Origin: Cupriavidus plantarum | Lineage (GTDB): Bacteria; Pseudomonadota; Gammaproteobacteria; Burkholderiales; Burkholderiaceae | Length of the DNA: 64,000 nucleotides | Direction of reading: 5' to 3' | NCBI RefSeq assembly: GCF_905397285.1 | Contig: NZ_CAJPUX010000004.1 | Span: 124,001 to 188,000 of the forward strand | Part shown: positions 23,164-31,950 of the stretch, one piece after another | Layout of the letters: each line of letters starts with the position of its first letter | Numbering within the stretch: the stretch's first letter is position 1 | Made by a program: the position numbers and the translations under genes | Notes under the pieces: generated by a model | What the model was told of the DNA's origin: nothing | What the model saw: only the letters and a program-made list of their open reading frames with translations | The model's database searches: none

Positions 23164-24135
23164 ATGACGATCCACAAGCTGATCAAGACCTTTGCCGCGG
23201 GTGCGGCGTTCATGGTGGCGGGCGTGGCCCTCGCGCAGAACTATCCCACGCGTCCCGTGACGATCATCGTCCCCGCGCCCGCGGGCGGTGGCATCGACCT
23301 GATCGCGCGCGTGGTGGGGGAGAAGCTGTCCGTGAAACTGGGCCAGCCGTTCATCGTCGAGAACCGCCCGGGCGCTTCGAACAACCTCGGCACCGCCGTG
23401 CTCGCCAACGCCAAACCCGACGGCTACACCATCGGCATCGTCGCGGGCAGCCACAACACCAACAAGTTCCTGTTCAAGAACCTGGGCTGGGATCCCGAGA
23501 AGAGCTTCGAGCCGATCGTCTACACGCACGAGATTCCGCTCGTCTTCGCGGTGTATCCGAAGCTGCCGGTGAAGACGCTGCCGGAGCTCGTCAGCTGGAT
23601 GAAGGCGAACCCGGCCGAAGCGAAGGTCGCGACGTCGGGACGCGGCAGCGCTCAGGAAATGGCGGCCGAGATGTTCCGCATGGATAGCGGCGCGCCCGTG
23701 CTCCTCGTGCCGTACAAAGGTTCGTCGGCCGCGCATCCCGACCTGATCGCCGGCCGCACCGTGCTCTATATCGATACCGTCAGCGCGATCGCGGAACAGG
23801 TCAAGTCCGGCAACGTGCGCGCGCTGGCGGTGTCGACCAGGACGCGCTCGAAGGCATTGCCGAATGTGCCGACCGCGGAGGAACAGGGGCTGAAGGGGTA
23901 CGCCGCGAATACCAACGGCGGCTTCCTCGCGCCCGCGGGCACGCCGAAGGACATCGTCAACAAGCTGAACGCGGAGATCAATGCCGCACTGAAGCTGCCG
24001 GAAGTCCGCAGCAAGCTCGAGGCCGCTGGCATCGAGGTGCAGGGCGGCACGCCCGAGCAATACGCGGCCGTGATCAAGTCCGACCTCGCGAAGTGGGGCA
24101 AGGTCGTCCGGGAAGCGAATATCCAGCCAGAATGA
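23164..24135 (+). CDS. Bug-type (TctC) periplasmic solute receptor
   Basis: A 323-residue receptor. Signal peptide IKTFAAGAAFMVAGVALA, mature start QNYPTRPVTIIVPAPAGGG, then FIVENRPGASNNLG and RSKALPNVPTAEEQG. It is the last gene of the operon (32 bp after the SDR, ribosome site AAGGAGA) and probably captures the compound degraded by the preceding enzymes. No TctAB permease is encoded in the window, so it must work with one encoded elsewhere or act as a sensor. Confidence 0.92.
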   Translation: MTIHKLIKTFAAGAAFMVAGVALAQNYPTRPVTIIVPAPAGGGIDLIARVVGEKLSVKLGQPFIVENRPGASNNLGTAVLANAKPDGYTIGIVAGSHNTNKFLFKNLGWDPEKSFEPIVYTHEIPLVFAVYPKLPVKTLPELVSWMKANPAEAKVATSGRGSAQEMAAEMFRMDSGAPVLLVPYKGSSAAHPDLIAGRTVLYIDTVSAIAEQVKSGNVRALAVSTRTRSKALPNVPTAEEQGLKGYAANTNGGFLAPAGTPKDIVNKLNAEINAALKLPEVRSKLEAAGIEVQGGTPEQYAAVIKSDLAKWGKVVREANIQPE

Positions 24136-24147
24136 CGAACGATTCGG

Positions 24148-24759
24148 CTATCGGGGCGAGGCGGCCGGCCGCGCGTCGGACGCGTTCCTGAGCATCGGAT
24201 ACGGGTTGATCGCGCCGCCCGCCGCATAGATGCCGTAGTGCAGATGCGGGGGCGTACCGCGCGCGTTGCCCGTGTCGCCGACATAGCCCAGCACTGTGCC
24301 AACGGCTACGCGATCCCCCGGGCCGACGTCGCCATGGCGTTCGAGGTGCGCGTAGTAATGCATCTGACGGCCCGGCCCCATGACCCACACGACGTTGCCG
24401 CCGAGCGTATTGGTGCCCGTGCGCGTCACGATGCCTTCGGTCGCCGACAACACGGGGCGGCCCCGCGTTGCGAAGATGTCGATGCCCTCGTGCCGACGGC
24501 CGCCCGATCGCGCGCCGCCCCAGGTGTCGCGCAACGCCTGACGCGACACGCCCTGCACGGGCACGGGCAACGCTGTGGGCGCGGGCAGGCTGGCGAGCTG
24601 GCCCGCGTAGATGACACGGTCGATCGCCGGCTTTACCCACGGCCATGCCACCCACACGATCGCTACGATCGTCGCGGGTACGCTCCAGCGCGATAGTCCG
24701 CGTGACGGCGGTACGGCCGTGGGACGGGTGTCGTCCCGGGGCGAAGGCGGTTCGGTCAT
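24148..24759 (-). CDS. M23 (LytM-type) metallopeptidase, membrane anchored
   Basis: A 203-residue protein with one N-terminal membrane segment (VPATIVAIVWVAWPWV, about 27-42) and a periplasmic M23 domain. Zinc ligands are visible in RRHEGIDIF (HxxxD) and PPHLHYGIY (HxH), with YYAHLERHG between them. It probably cleaves cell-wall peptide cross-links. ATG 24759 (MTEPPSP) is preferred; an in-frame upstream start at 24807 adds a cysteine-rich leader without a ribosome site. It is transcribed away from the Bug receptor gene (convergent ends) and follows the LysR-type gene by 55 bp. Confidence 0.87.
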   Translation of the reverse strand: MTEPPSPRDDTRPTAVPPSRGLSRWSVPATIVAIVWVAWPWVKPAIDRVIYAGQLASLPAPTALPVPVQGVSRQALRDTWGGARSGGRRHEGIDIFATRGRPVLSATEGIVTRTGTNTLGGNVVWVMGPGRQMHYYAHLERHGDVGPGDRVAVGTVLGYVGDTGNARGTPPHLHYGIYAAGGAINPYPMLRNASDARPAASPR

Positions 24760-24814
24760 GCAGGTGTGATCGCCGCATGCGCTGGAAATTCCCCCGAAGC
24801 CGCACAACGCGCCG

Positions 24815-25711
24815 CTATGGCGGGAGCAGCATCGCGCGCGCGGCGGCCATGACCTCCCGGCTCAGCCCGTCAAGCAACGCGGAGGCCGCGCGCGCGTGCT
24901 GCCAGTACAGCGGCACGTCCAACGGGGCATCGGGCAACAGCTCCACCAGGGAGCCGTCCGCCAGGTGTCCGGCGATCAGCGCTCGCGGATGCAGGCCCCA
25001 CCCCATCCCCTCCACGGTGGCGACCACGAACGCGTGCGTCGACGGCAAGGTATGCCGCGGCAATTCGACATCGCGGTGGCACAACCGCCGGACCCAGCGC
25101 GACTGCAGCGCGTCCTTGACGTTGAACACGAGGCTCGGCGCGCGCGCGAGCGAGCCGGCGCCAACGCCGTCCGCGAAGTACCGCGCGACGAAGGCCGGGC
25201 TCGCGGCCGCGACATAGCGCATCGCGCCGAGCGGCTGGCTGTTGCATCCGGTGACGGGCCGCGCCGTGCCCGTCACCGCGGCCATGACCGCGCCGCTGCG
25301 TAGCCACTCGGTCGTGTAGTCCTGGTCGTCGACGGCCACCTCCATGAGCACCGGATGCGCGGCGGCGAATCTTGCGAGGGCCGGCGCGACCCAGCTCGCG
25401 AGGCTGTCCGCATTGACGGCCACGGGCAGGGCAACGCGAGTCACCCCTTCCGGGGCGAGCGCGGGCAGCGTGCCTTGCAATTCCTGCTCGAGCAGCCGCA
25501 CCCGATCGACGTGCTGGCATAAGCGGCGCCCGGTCTCGGTCGGGCGGCACGGCTGGTCGCGCACGACCAGCGCACAGCCGACGCGCTCCTCGAGCAGCCG
25601 GATTCTCTGCGAGATCGCGGACGGCGTGACGTTCAGCGCGCGGGCAGCGCGCTCGAAGCTCCCCTCGCGGATCACTGCCGCCAGCGCGGACAGGGCAGCG
25701 TAGTCCAGCAT
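24815..25711 (-). CDS. lysG: LysR-type regulator of the LysG/ArgP class
   Basis: A 298-residue LysR regulator. The HTH is ALAAVIREGSFERAARALNVTPSAISQRI (shown here only as landmark SFERAARALNVTPSAI, about 20-36), followed by the effector domain. ATG 25711 has AGGTGG eight bases upstream; GTG 25723 does not. It faces lysE across a 72-bp gap that holds a 26-bp dyad. LysG/ArgP proteins sense lysine or arginine and switch on the exporter. Confidence 0.88.
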   Translation of the reverse strand: MLDYAALSALAAVIREGSFERAARALNVTPSAISQRIRLLEERVGCALVVRDQPCRPTETGRRLCQHVDRVRLLEQELQGTLPALAPEGVTRVALPVAVNADSLASWVAPALARFAAAHPVLMEVAVDDQDYTTEWLRSGAVMAAVTGTARPVTGCNSQPLGAMRYVAAASPAFVARYFADGVGAGSLARAPSLVFNVKDALQSRWVRRLCHRDVELPRHTLPSTHAFVVATVEGMGWGLHPRALIAGHLADGSLVELLPDAPLDVPLYWQHARAASALLDGLSREVMAAARAMLLPP

Positions 25712-25732
25712 CGTTAAGCCCACCTAATGTCG

Positions 25733-25758
25733 ATGAAGACAAGATAGTTTGTCTTCAT
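25733..25758. promoter_or_regulatory. LysG/ArgP operator candidate (10-bp dyad)
   Basis: Perfect inverted arms ATGAAGACAA (25733-25742) and TTGTCTTCAT (25749-25758) with a 6-bp spacer, centred between the divergent lysG-like and lysE-like genes. The position and symmetry fit a LysR-family recognition site controlling both genes. The regulator-site match is inferred. Confidence 0.75.
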
Positions 25759-25783
25759 TCAGGAAGACGGGCAAGCTGCGCGC

Positions 25784-26437
25784 ATGGACTCGATTGCACT
25801 TTCTATTCCTTCCCCCTCGCTAGCCGTGTTCGCGCAAGGCGTGGCGCTGAGCTTCGGCCTGATCGTGGCGATCGGCGCGCAGAACGCCTTCGTACTGCGG
25901 CAGGGGCTGCGGCGCGAACACGTGGGCTGGATCGTCGCGTTCTGCGCGGCAGCCGACGCATTGCTGATTGGCGCCGGTGTGCTGGGTATGGCACAAGCGC
26001 TCGGCGAACGTCCGGCCCTCGCGCGATGGCTGGCGTTCGCCGGGGCGGCATTTCTCGCCGTGTATGGCTGGCGCGCGCTGCAACGCGCGCGACACGACCA
26101 GCGGCTGGAGGCGACGGAAGCGCGCGGCGGCGTCAGCCGTCGCGCGGCGCTCGCCCAGGCGGCGGCGTTCACGCTGTTGAACCCGCACGTATATCTCGAC
26201 ACCGTGTTGCTCGTCGGCAGCATCGGCGCGCAACAGGCGGCGACGCTGCGCATCTGGTTCGTCGCGGGAGCGAGTGCGGCCAGCCTGTGCTGGTTCGGCA
26301 TGCTCGGGTTCGGGGCGCGCTGGCTCGCACCATGGTTCGCCCGCCCGGTGGCCTGGCGCGTGCTCGATGCAATCATCGGGGTGACGATGTTCGTGCTGTC
26401 GGGCCTGCTGATGCGGCAGGCCATCGCGGGCGTTTAG
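25784..26437 (+). CDS. lysE: LysE/ArgO family basic amino acid exporter
   Basis: A 217-residue inner-membrane protein with five or six hydrophobic helices. The family signature FGLIVAIGAQNAFVLRQGL lies at about 24-42 and LNPHVYLDTVLLVGS near 133. It exports lysine or arginine (and toxic analogues) by proton exchange. It is divergent from its likely LysG/ArgP regulator, with a dyad between them. Confidence 0.93.
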   Translation: MDSIALSIPSPSLAVFAQGVALSFGLIVAIGAQNAFVLRQGLRREHVGWIVAFCAAADALLIGAGVLGMAQALGERPALARWLAFAGAAFLAVYGWRALQRARHDQRLEATEARGGVSRRAALAQAAAFTLLNPHVYLDTVLLVGSIGAQQAATLRIWFVAGASAASLCWFGMLGFGARWLAPWFARPVAWRVLDAIIGVTMFVLSGLLMRQAIAGV

Positions 26438-26564
26438 GCGAACGCTTCAGTTTGCTCAATTTCGTTCTGACTTTGCCGTTAAAGCTCCGCAGGGGCTGAC
26501 TGCGGGGAACCCGTGTTGCGGGTGTGCGCAGCAGAGCACTCAACGCATTCTGCGCCGCATCACC

Positions 26565-27359
26565 ATGGATATTCATCGCTTCCGCCCGCGCCGCTTTGCT
26601 GCCGTCTTCGCTGCCGTCGTTGCAGGCTCCCTCACCTTGTCTTTGTGGTTCTCCATCGCAACCGCGTCAGCGGCGGAGCCCATCACCATCGTCCTGTACT
26701 CCGAATCCGGCCAGCGGCCCCTGTCGTTCGAAGACAACGGCGTGCCCAAGGGCGCCTATGTCGAGAACCTCAAGCGCGTGCTCAAGCGGATGCCAGAGTA
26801 CAAAGTGCAGATCCGCTTTGCCTCGTGGGCGCGCACGGTAGAAGAAGCGCGCAACGGCAATGCGGCGGGCATCCTCGGCGTCTACTACCGCCCCGCCGAG
26901 CGCCCTTTCCTCAATCATTCCAAGGCCTTCTATACCGAGGAGGTCGCGGTGCACTGCAATCGCGATTCGATCGAAGGCCGGACTTTCCGGACCTACCCCG
27001 ACGACTTTGCCGGACTGCGCTTCGGCAATCAACGCGGCTACCTCGCTCCGGGCAAGCCTTTCTTCAACATGGTGGCCGCGGGCAAGATCGAGCTCGTGCA
27101 GGGTCACGAGTTCCACGACCTGGTCAAGAAGATGCTGGTTCAGGAGATCGACTGCGTGGTCAACCCGAGCGTCGTCATCAACGAGGCGCTGATCACGCTG
27201 GAGGCGCAGGGCATTCCCGAACGCATGCGTTACAAGTCCCGGCGCGTGCTGACGATCAAGAACGAGACCGTGCATATCGGCTTCAGCAAGAAGTACGAGG
27301 AATCGCATCCGGAGCTGGCCCGCTTCCGGCAGTTGTTCGACAAGGCCGTGGATGAATAG
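26565..27359 (+). CDS. Periplasmic substrate-binding protein (SBP family 3-like)
   Basis: A 264-residue secreted protein. Signal peptide region RRFAAVFAAVVAGSLTLSLWF ends at ATASA about residue 37. The mature domain starts EPITIVLYSESGQRPLSF and continues with EVAVHCN and FAGLRFGNQRG, a type II periplasmic-binding fold similar to amino-acid binding proteins. No permease or ATPase is nearby. A membrane diguanylate cyclase gene follows by 32 bp, so this protein may be a periplasmic sensor for that enzyme rather than a transporter part. The ligand is unknown. Confidence 0.8.
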   Translation: MDIHRFRPRRFAAVFAAVVAGSLTLSLWFSIATASAAEPITIVLYSESGQRPLSFEDNGVPKGAYVENLKRVLKRMPEYKVQIRFASWARTVEEARNGNAAGILGVYYRPAERPFLNHSKAFYTEEVAVHCNRDSIEGRTFRTYPDDFAGLRFGNQRGYLAPGKPFFNMVAAGKIELVQGHEFHDLVKKMLVQEIDCVVNPSVVINEALITLEAQGIPERMRYKSRRVLTIKNETVHIGFSKKYEESHPELARFRQLFDKAVDE

Positions 27360-27391
27360 AATGCTGACCTGACTCCCGAGATCGCGCTTTC

Positions 27392-28708
27392 ATGCCACTG
27401 CTGCCGCCGGTTCGTTCGATCCGGAACAGGATGATCGTCCTGTTTATCGTTGCCACGACCACGACGCTGGGGGCATTCGCCGCGCATCGGCAATGGCAGT
27501 TGCGGCAGGATCTGGAGCAGCGCTTCGAACGGACGCGCGTGGAGGTGACGGACGGCCTGCGGCAAAGCCTGGCCGGTCCCGCCTGGGCACTCAACGTCGA
27601 TATCCTGCGCACCGCGCTGGAGGCCACGCTGATCCACCCCGAGGTCACGGGCGCGTGCATCTATTCGCCGGATGGGCAGGAGATCTACGCGGAAGTGCAT
27701 CGGCCGGCCATGCACGCCTCGGCCTGCTCGGCCACGCGCACGCACGATGTGCTCAGCGAGGTGACGATCTATCCGCCGGACGACATCGACGCCGATCGTC
27801 GCGCCCAGCCGATCGGCAAGGCGATTATCCGCTTCACGCGCGACAACATGCGGCAGGCCCTGCGCGCCGCCATGGTGCAGGGCCTGACCGAGGTAGTCGC
27901 GATCGATGTGGTGCTGGTGCTGCTGCTCACGTTTGGGCTGCGGATGGTGTTCGGCCCGCTGGAGCATCTGCGCACGGCGCTGTTCCGGCTTGCCTCGAGC
28001 CAGGGCGACCGCCTCGACGAACTGTCGCGGCTCGGGCGTACCGAATTCGACAGCGTGATCGACGGCTTCAACCGCGTGTTGCGCCGGCTGCAGGCCACGC
28101 AGGCCGAACTTGTCGAAAAGAACCGGCAGCTGGAAGTCGTCTCCAAGACCGACCAGCTGACGGGTGTGTTCAACCGCCGCCATCTGGACGAGGTACTGAA
28201 CAGCGCGCTGGCCTATACACGCCACGACGGCATGCCGTTCTCGATCATCCTGCTCGACGTCGACCGCTTCAAGTCGGTCAACGACACCTACGGGCACCAG
28301 GTCGGCGACCGCGTGCTCGTGGAGATCGCGCGCTGCATCCTCGAGGTCAAGCGCGTCACCGATACCGTGGGCCGCTGGGGCGGCGAGGAATTCCTGCTGA
28401 TCTGCGCGGACACGAACCTCGACGATGCCGTGCGCTTCGCGGAAACGTTGCGCGACGCCATCGCCACGCGCACGTTCTCCGTCACGGGGCAGATGACGGC
28501 CAGCCTCGGCGTCGCATGCGTGCAGGACGGCGACACGATCCACGGCACCATCTCGCGCGCGGATCAGGCCCTGTACCGCGGCAAGGAACGCGGACGCAAT
28601 CGCGTGGAGTATGCGCCCGCGCTGGAAGAACCTCCTGCGGAACACGCGGACGATACGCCGTTCGGCGACGCCTCCGGCAAGCGGGTCGGCGACCCCATCA
28701 CAGAGTAA
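27392..28708 (+). CDS. Membrane diguanylate cyclase with periplasmic domain (HAMP-GGDEF)
   Basis: A 438-residue protein. An N-terminal membrane helix (about 13-28) and a second (about 170-190) enclose a periplasmic domain containing two cysteines (GACIYS and SACSATR). A HAMP-like linker (GPLEHLRTALFRLAS) and a coiled coil lead to the GGDEF domain (about 255-410) with RWGGEEFLLIC. An RxxD inhibitory site (RVTD) sits five residues before GGEEF, so product feedback is expected. It makes cyclic di-GMP. Co-transcription with the preceding periplasmic binding protein suggests ligand-controlled activity, comparable in layout to YfiR-YfiN pairs but not homologous by eye. Confidence 0.92.
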   Translation: MPLLPPVRSIRNRMIVLFIVATTTTLGAFAAHRQWQLRQDLEQRFERTRVEVTDGLRQSLAGPAWALNVDILRTALEATLIHPEVTGACIYSPDGQEIYAEVHRPAMHASACSATRTHDVLSEVTIYPPDDIDADRRAQPIGKAIIRFTRDNMRQALRAAMVQGLTEVVAIDVVLVLLLTFGLRMVFGPLEHLRTALFRLASSQGDRLDELSRLGRTEFDSVIDGFNRVLRRLQATQAELVEKNRQLEVVSKTDQLTGVFNRRHLDEVLNSALAYTRHDGMPFSIILLDVDRFKSVNDTYGHQVGDRVLVEIARCILEVKRVTDTVGRWGGEEFLLICADTNLDDAVRFAETLRDAIATRTFSVTGQMTASLGVACVQDGDTIHGTISRADQALYRGKERGRNRVEYAPALEEPPAEHADDTPFGDASGKRVGDPITE

Positions 28709-28731
28709 CGCCGTCCCTCGGCGATCCGCCG

Positions 28732-29799
28732 TCAGCGCCGGAACCAGAGAATCGATAACGTTCCGGCCAGAACGAGCAGCAACACCGCGCCGGCCGCGAA
28801 CAGCGCGCTGACTTCGGTCTCCTTGCGCTCGAGCGCAAAGCGCGCGGTAAGCTGGCGGTAGACCTTGCTGAGATCCGAGGCCGAGCCCGCCTGGAAATAC
28901 TCACCGCCCGTCATGGTCGCGACCGCGCGCAGCGCGGGTTCGTCGAGCTGCATGAAGTAGGACAGGCTATTGTCGCCGCCGGTCACGCCCTGCGGCGAAC
29001 CGAAGCCCACGGTATAGACACGCACGCCACGCTGGGCGGCCATGCGCGCGGCCTCGATCGGATCCGGACCCGTCGTCCGGCGGCCATCGCTCAGCAGGAT
29101 CACCGCGCCATGCCGATAGGAACCCGGCTCCGCTGCCGGCCGTTGCTGCTGGCGCTTCCGCGCCGCATCCGCCGCCGCGGCCTCGTCGAGGGAGCCCGTC
29201 CGGTTGCCGCGCTCCCATGCGGTGCCGCCGTTGAACAGGATGTTCTCGAGGTCGATTCCATCGTCCGGAAACAGCACCGCCAACGCCTGGATCAAACCGC
29301 TGCCTGTCGCGGTCCCACGCTGTAGCTGGAAGCGGTCGAGCGCATCGAGCATATCTTGCCGATTGTTCGTCGGGGGCTGCACGACGGTGGCGGTCGTCGC
29401 AAACGTAACAATGCCCAGCCGGACACTCGAAGGCAGCCCAACGATCAGATCGCGCGCGGCCTGCTGGGCCGCAACGATGCGGGACGGCGCCACGTCCGTG
29501 GCTTCCATGCTGCGTGAAGTATCGACGGCCAATACCAGCGTGAGCACATCAGCAGGCAATGTCACGGTCGCGCTGGGCCGCGCGCACGCAAGAATCGCGG
29601 CGGTCAGTGCGAAAAAGAAAAGGAGAGGCGGGATGTGGCGCCGCACACGATGGCGGGGACCTAATGCAGCGCGCGGCAGCGCAAGGCTGGCATAAAGCAG
29701 CGCGATCTTTTTCCGCCGCGCGAGCAGATAGACGTAGGCCGCTGCCAGCAACGGAAGCGCGAGCAGCAACCAGAGCATTTGCGGCCAGATAAACTGCAT
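28732..29799 (-). CDS. VWA-domain membrane protein (BatA/BatB type)
   Basis: A 355-residue protein. Two membrane helices at the N-terminus (about 5-25 and 55-75), a von Willebrand A domain and a final helix (about 330-350, ending LSILWFRR). The metal-ion site DTSRS lies near 93 and TGSG follows in the second loop. A charged insert rich in Arg, Gln and Ala (about 210-235) separates the halves. AAGGAG precedes ATG 29799. It is divergent from the protease-MoxR-DUF58-VWA operon, of which it is probably a functional part; MoxR/VWA systems remodel protein complexes at the envelope. Confidence 0.88.
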   Translation of the reverse strand: MQFIWPQMLWLLLALPLLAAAYVYLLARRKKIALLYASLALPRAALGPRHRVRRHIPPLLFFFALTAAILACARPSATVTLPADVLTLVLAVDTSRSMEATDVAPSRIVAAQQAARDLIVGLPSSVRLGIVTFATTATVVQPPTNNRQDMLDALDRFQLQRGTATGSGLIQALAVLFPDDGIDLENILFNGGTAWERGNRTGSLDEAAAADAARKRQQQRPAAEPGSYRHGAVILLSDGRRTTGPDPIEAARMAAQRGVRVYTVGFGSPQGVTGGDNSLSYFMQLDEPALRAVATMTGGEYFQAGSASDLSKVYRQLTARFALERKETEVSALFAAGAVLLLVLAGTLSILWFRR

Positions 29800-29873
29800 G
29801 CCCTGCTCCTTGGCGCGTGGACAAGAGGATGGTACTGTATTTTTGAAAGCGGTACGGGACGTCGGAGGCTGCA

Positions 29874-30923
29874 ATGAAGCGGGTGACGGTCTACGGATGG
29901 ATCGCGGTGTCGATCGCACTGGTGTTTGCTGCCGGTGTGGGGACCGTCTGGCTCGCGCAGCCCAAGCCCCGTGTGCTCACGCAGGCGGACATCGATGCAG
30001 CGGTCCTGCATACGCTGACAACGAAGAGTCTGCCATCGCGCACCGCGCGCGCCGCCGAAGCGGTGCGCGAATCGGTCGTCGAGATCCGCGGTTACTCCCC
30101 CTCCGAGAAGACCCTCGCCGCCGCCGCGGCACCCAATTCGCCCAACGCCCCCCCCAAAAAAGCGGAGAAGCAGGACCCGAAGCGCAAGCCGGATAAGAAG
30201 GATTCCGGACAGGACCGCGCGGGCAAATCGGCCAAGCCACCGCCGCCCGGACCCTCCCGCCCCGACGAACTCGCGAAGGATCCCGCACGCGATGCCACCA
30301 GGGATCCCTCCGGTGGCAAGGACAAGTCCAACGACCGCCGCAAGGACGCGACCGGACCCAAGGGCGCGCCCGCGGGTGACGACGAGCCGAGCCATATCGG
30401 CTCTGGCGTGGTCGTGACCGAGAGCGGTACCGTCATCACCAACTATCACGTCGTGGCGGGCGCCCGGCGCCTGGAAGTGCGTTTTCACGACGGTTATGTG
30501 GCCGAGGCCACAGTCGTACAGGCGATTCCCGAAAAAGACCTCGCCATCGTCAAGCCGATGTCGATTCCCGACGACCTGCCCGCGGCAACCCTCGGTTCCA
30601 GCCGCGACCTCGCGCCGGGTTCGGAAGTGGTCGCCGTGGGTTTTCCGTTCGGCATCGGCCCATCCGTATCGGCTGGCGTGGTGTCGGGCCTCGATCGCGA
30701 GTTCATTTCGCCGGACAGCAAGGTCAAGCTCGACAAGCTGATCCAGTTCGACGCGGCGGCCAATCCCGGCAATTCCGGCGGGCCGCTCGTCAACATGAAC
30801 GGCGAAGTGGTCGGCATCGTCACCGCCATCCTCAACCCCAGCCAGAGCGGCACCTTCATCGGCATCGGCTTTGCGATCACGATCGAAAGTGCAGGCGGTT
30901 CCCTCGGATCTTCCCCTTTCTAA
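29874..30923 (+). CDS. S1C trypsin-like serine protease (DegP-like, no PDZ)
   Basis: A 349-residue protein anchored by one N-terminal helix (about 8-28). Residues about 80-165 are a low-complexity linker of Lys, Pro, Asp and Arg. The protease domain follows with the triad visible as His in ITNYHVVAG, Asp in EKDLAIVK and Ser in NPGNSGGPL. It ends soon after the domain, with no PDZ module, so it is shorter than DegP/DegS. It starts a tight operon, 13 bp before moxR, suggesting it processes envelope proteins under control of the MoxR-VWA complex. Confidence 0.88.
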   Translation: MKRVTVYGWIAVSIALVFAAGVGTVWLAQPKPRVLTQADIDAAVLHTLTTKSLPSRTARAAEAVRESVVEIRGYSPSEKTLAAAAAPNSPNAPPKKAEKQDPKRKPDKKDSGQDRAGKSAKPPPPGPSRPDELAKDPARDATRDPSGGKDKSNDRRKDATGPKGAPAGDDEPSHIGSGVVVTESGTVITNYHVVAGARRLEVRFHDGYVAEATVVQAIPEKDLAIVKPMSIPDDLPAATLGSSRDLAPGSEVVAVGFPFGIGPSVSAGVVSGLDREFISPDSKVKLDKLIQFDAAANPGNSGGPLVNMNGEVVGIVTAILNPSQSGTFIGIGFAITIESAGGSLGSSPF

Positions 30924-30936
30924 GACGCGGAGGCCT

Positions 30937-31950
30937 ATGAACGACCAAGCCCGTGGTGCTGCGGACAGCGCCAACATGATGGAGCGCCTGCTGTTCGAGG
31001 TAAAACGCGTCGTGGTCGGTCAGGACCACTTTCTGGAGCGCGTGCTCGTGGCCATGCTCGCGGGCGGCCACCTGCTCGTGGAAGGCGTGCCGGGGCTCGC
31101 CAAGACGCTGACGGTGAACACGCTGGCGCGCACGATGAGCGGGACGTTCAAGCGCATCCAGTTCACGCCGGACCTGCTGCCTGCCGACCTGATCGGCACG
31201 CGCATGTACAACCAGGGCACGGGGGAGTTTTCCACCGTGCGGGGGCCGGTGTTCGCCAACCTGCTGCTCGCGGATGAAATCAACCGCGCGCCAGCCAAGG
31301 TCCAGAGCGCGTTGCTCGAGGTCATGCAGGAAAAGCAGGTGACGATCGCCGGTGAGACGCACCGCGTGCCCGCGCCGTTCCTCGTCATGGCCACGCAGAA
31401 CCCGATCGAAACCGAAGGCACCTATCCGCTGCCGGAGGCGCAGGTGGACCGCTTCATGATGAAGGTGCTCGTCGGCTATCCGAGCGAGGAAGAAGAGGTC
31501 GTCATCGTCAATCGCGTGACGGGCCCGCGCATGAACGTCGGCGCGATCGCCACGCCGGAATTGCTGGCAGAGCTTCAGGACGAGTGCCGCCGGGTGTACG
31601 TGGACCCGGGTCTGATCCAGTATGCGGTGCGCGTGGTCGCGGCCACGCGCAAGCCCAGCGCGTATGGCCTCGAGGACATGGACCGCTACGTGACGTTCGG
31701 CGCGAGCCCGCGCGCGACCATCGGTCTGATCGAAGGCGCCCGCGCGCTGGCCTACCTGCGCGCGCGGCACTATGCGCTGCCCGAAGACGTGATCGACCTC
31801 GTGCCCGACGTGCTGCGCCACCGGCTTGCTCTCTCGTACGAGGCGATGTCCGATGGGATCACGGCGGACCAGCTGATCGCACGCATCCTCAAGGTGCTGC
31901 CCGTTCCCGAACGCCCGTTGGAATCCCATGTTCGGGCGGCTGCGCGGTAA
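30937..31950 (+). CDS. moxR: MoxR family AAA+ ATPase
   Basis: A 337-residue AAA+ chaperone-like ATPase. Walker A GVPGLAKTLT lies near 49, the MoxR motif FTPDLLPADLIGT near 77 and Walker B NLLLADEINRAP near 109, with MATQNPIETEGTYPLPEAQ near 150. It has the ribosome site GCGGAGG. It overlaps the DUF58 gene by 23 bp. MoxR proteins act with DUF58 and VWA partners to mature or insert metal-dependent or envelope proteins. Confidence 0.95.
   Translation: MNDQARGAADSANMMERLLFEVKRVVVGQDHFLERVLVAMLAGGHLLVEGVPGLAKTLTVNTLARTMSGTFKRIQFTPDLLPADLIGTRMYNQGTGEFSTVRGPVFANLLLADEINRAPAKVQSALLEVMQEKQVTIAGETHRVPAPFLVMATQNPIETEGTYPLPEAQVDRFMMKVLVGYPSEEEEVVIVNRVTGPRMNVGAIATPELLAELQDECRRVYVDPGLIQYAVRVVAATRKPSAYGLEDMDRYVTFGASPRATIGLIEGARALAYLRARHYALPEDVIDLVPDVLRHRLALSYEAMSDGITADQLIARILKVLPVPERPLESHVRAAAR

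Noticed and set aside
26438..26564. FliA-type flagellar promoter upstream of the binding protein/GGDEF pair
   Set aside because: A TAAAG-like element is present but no GCCGATAA box at the right spacing.
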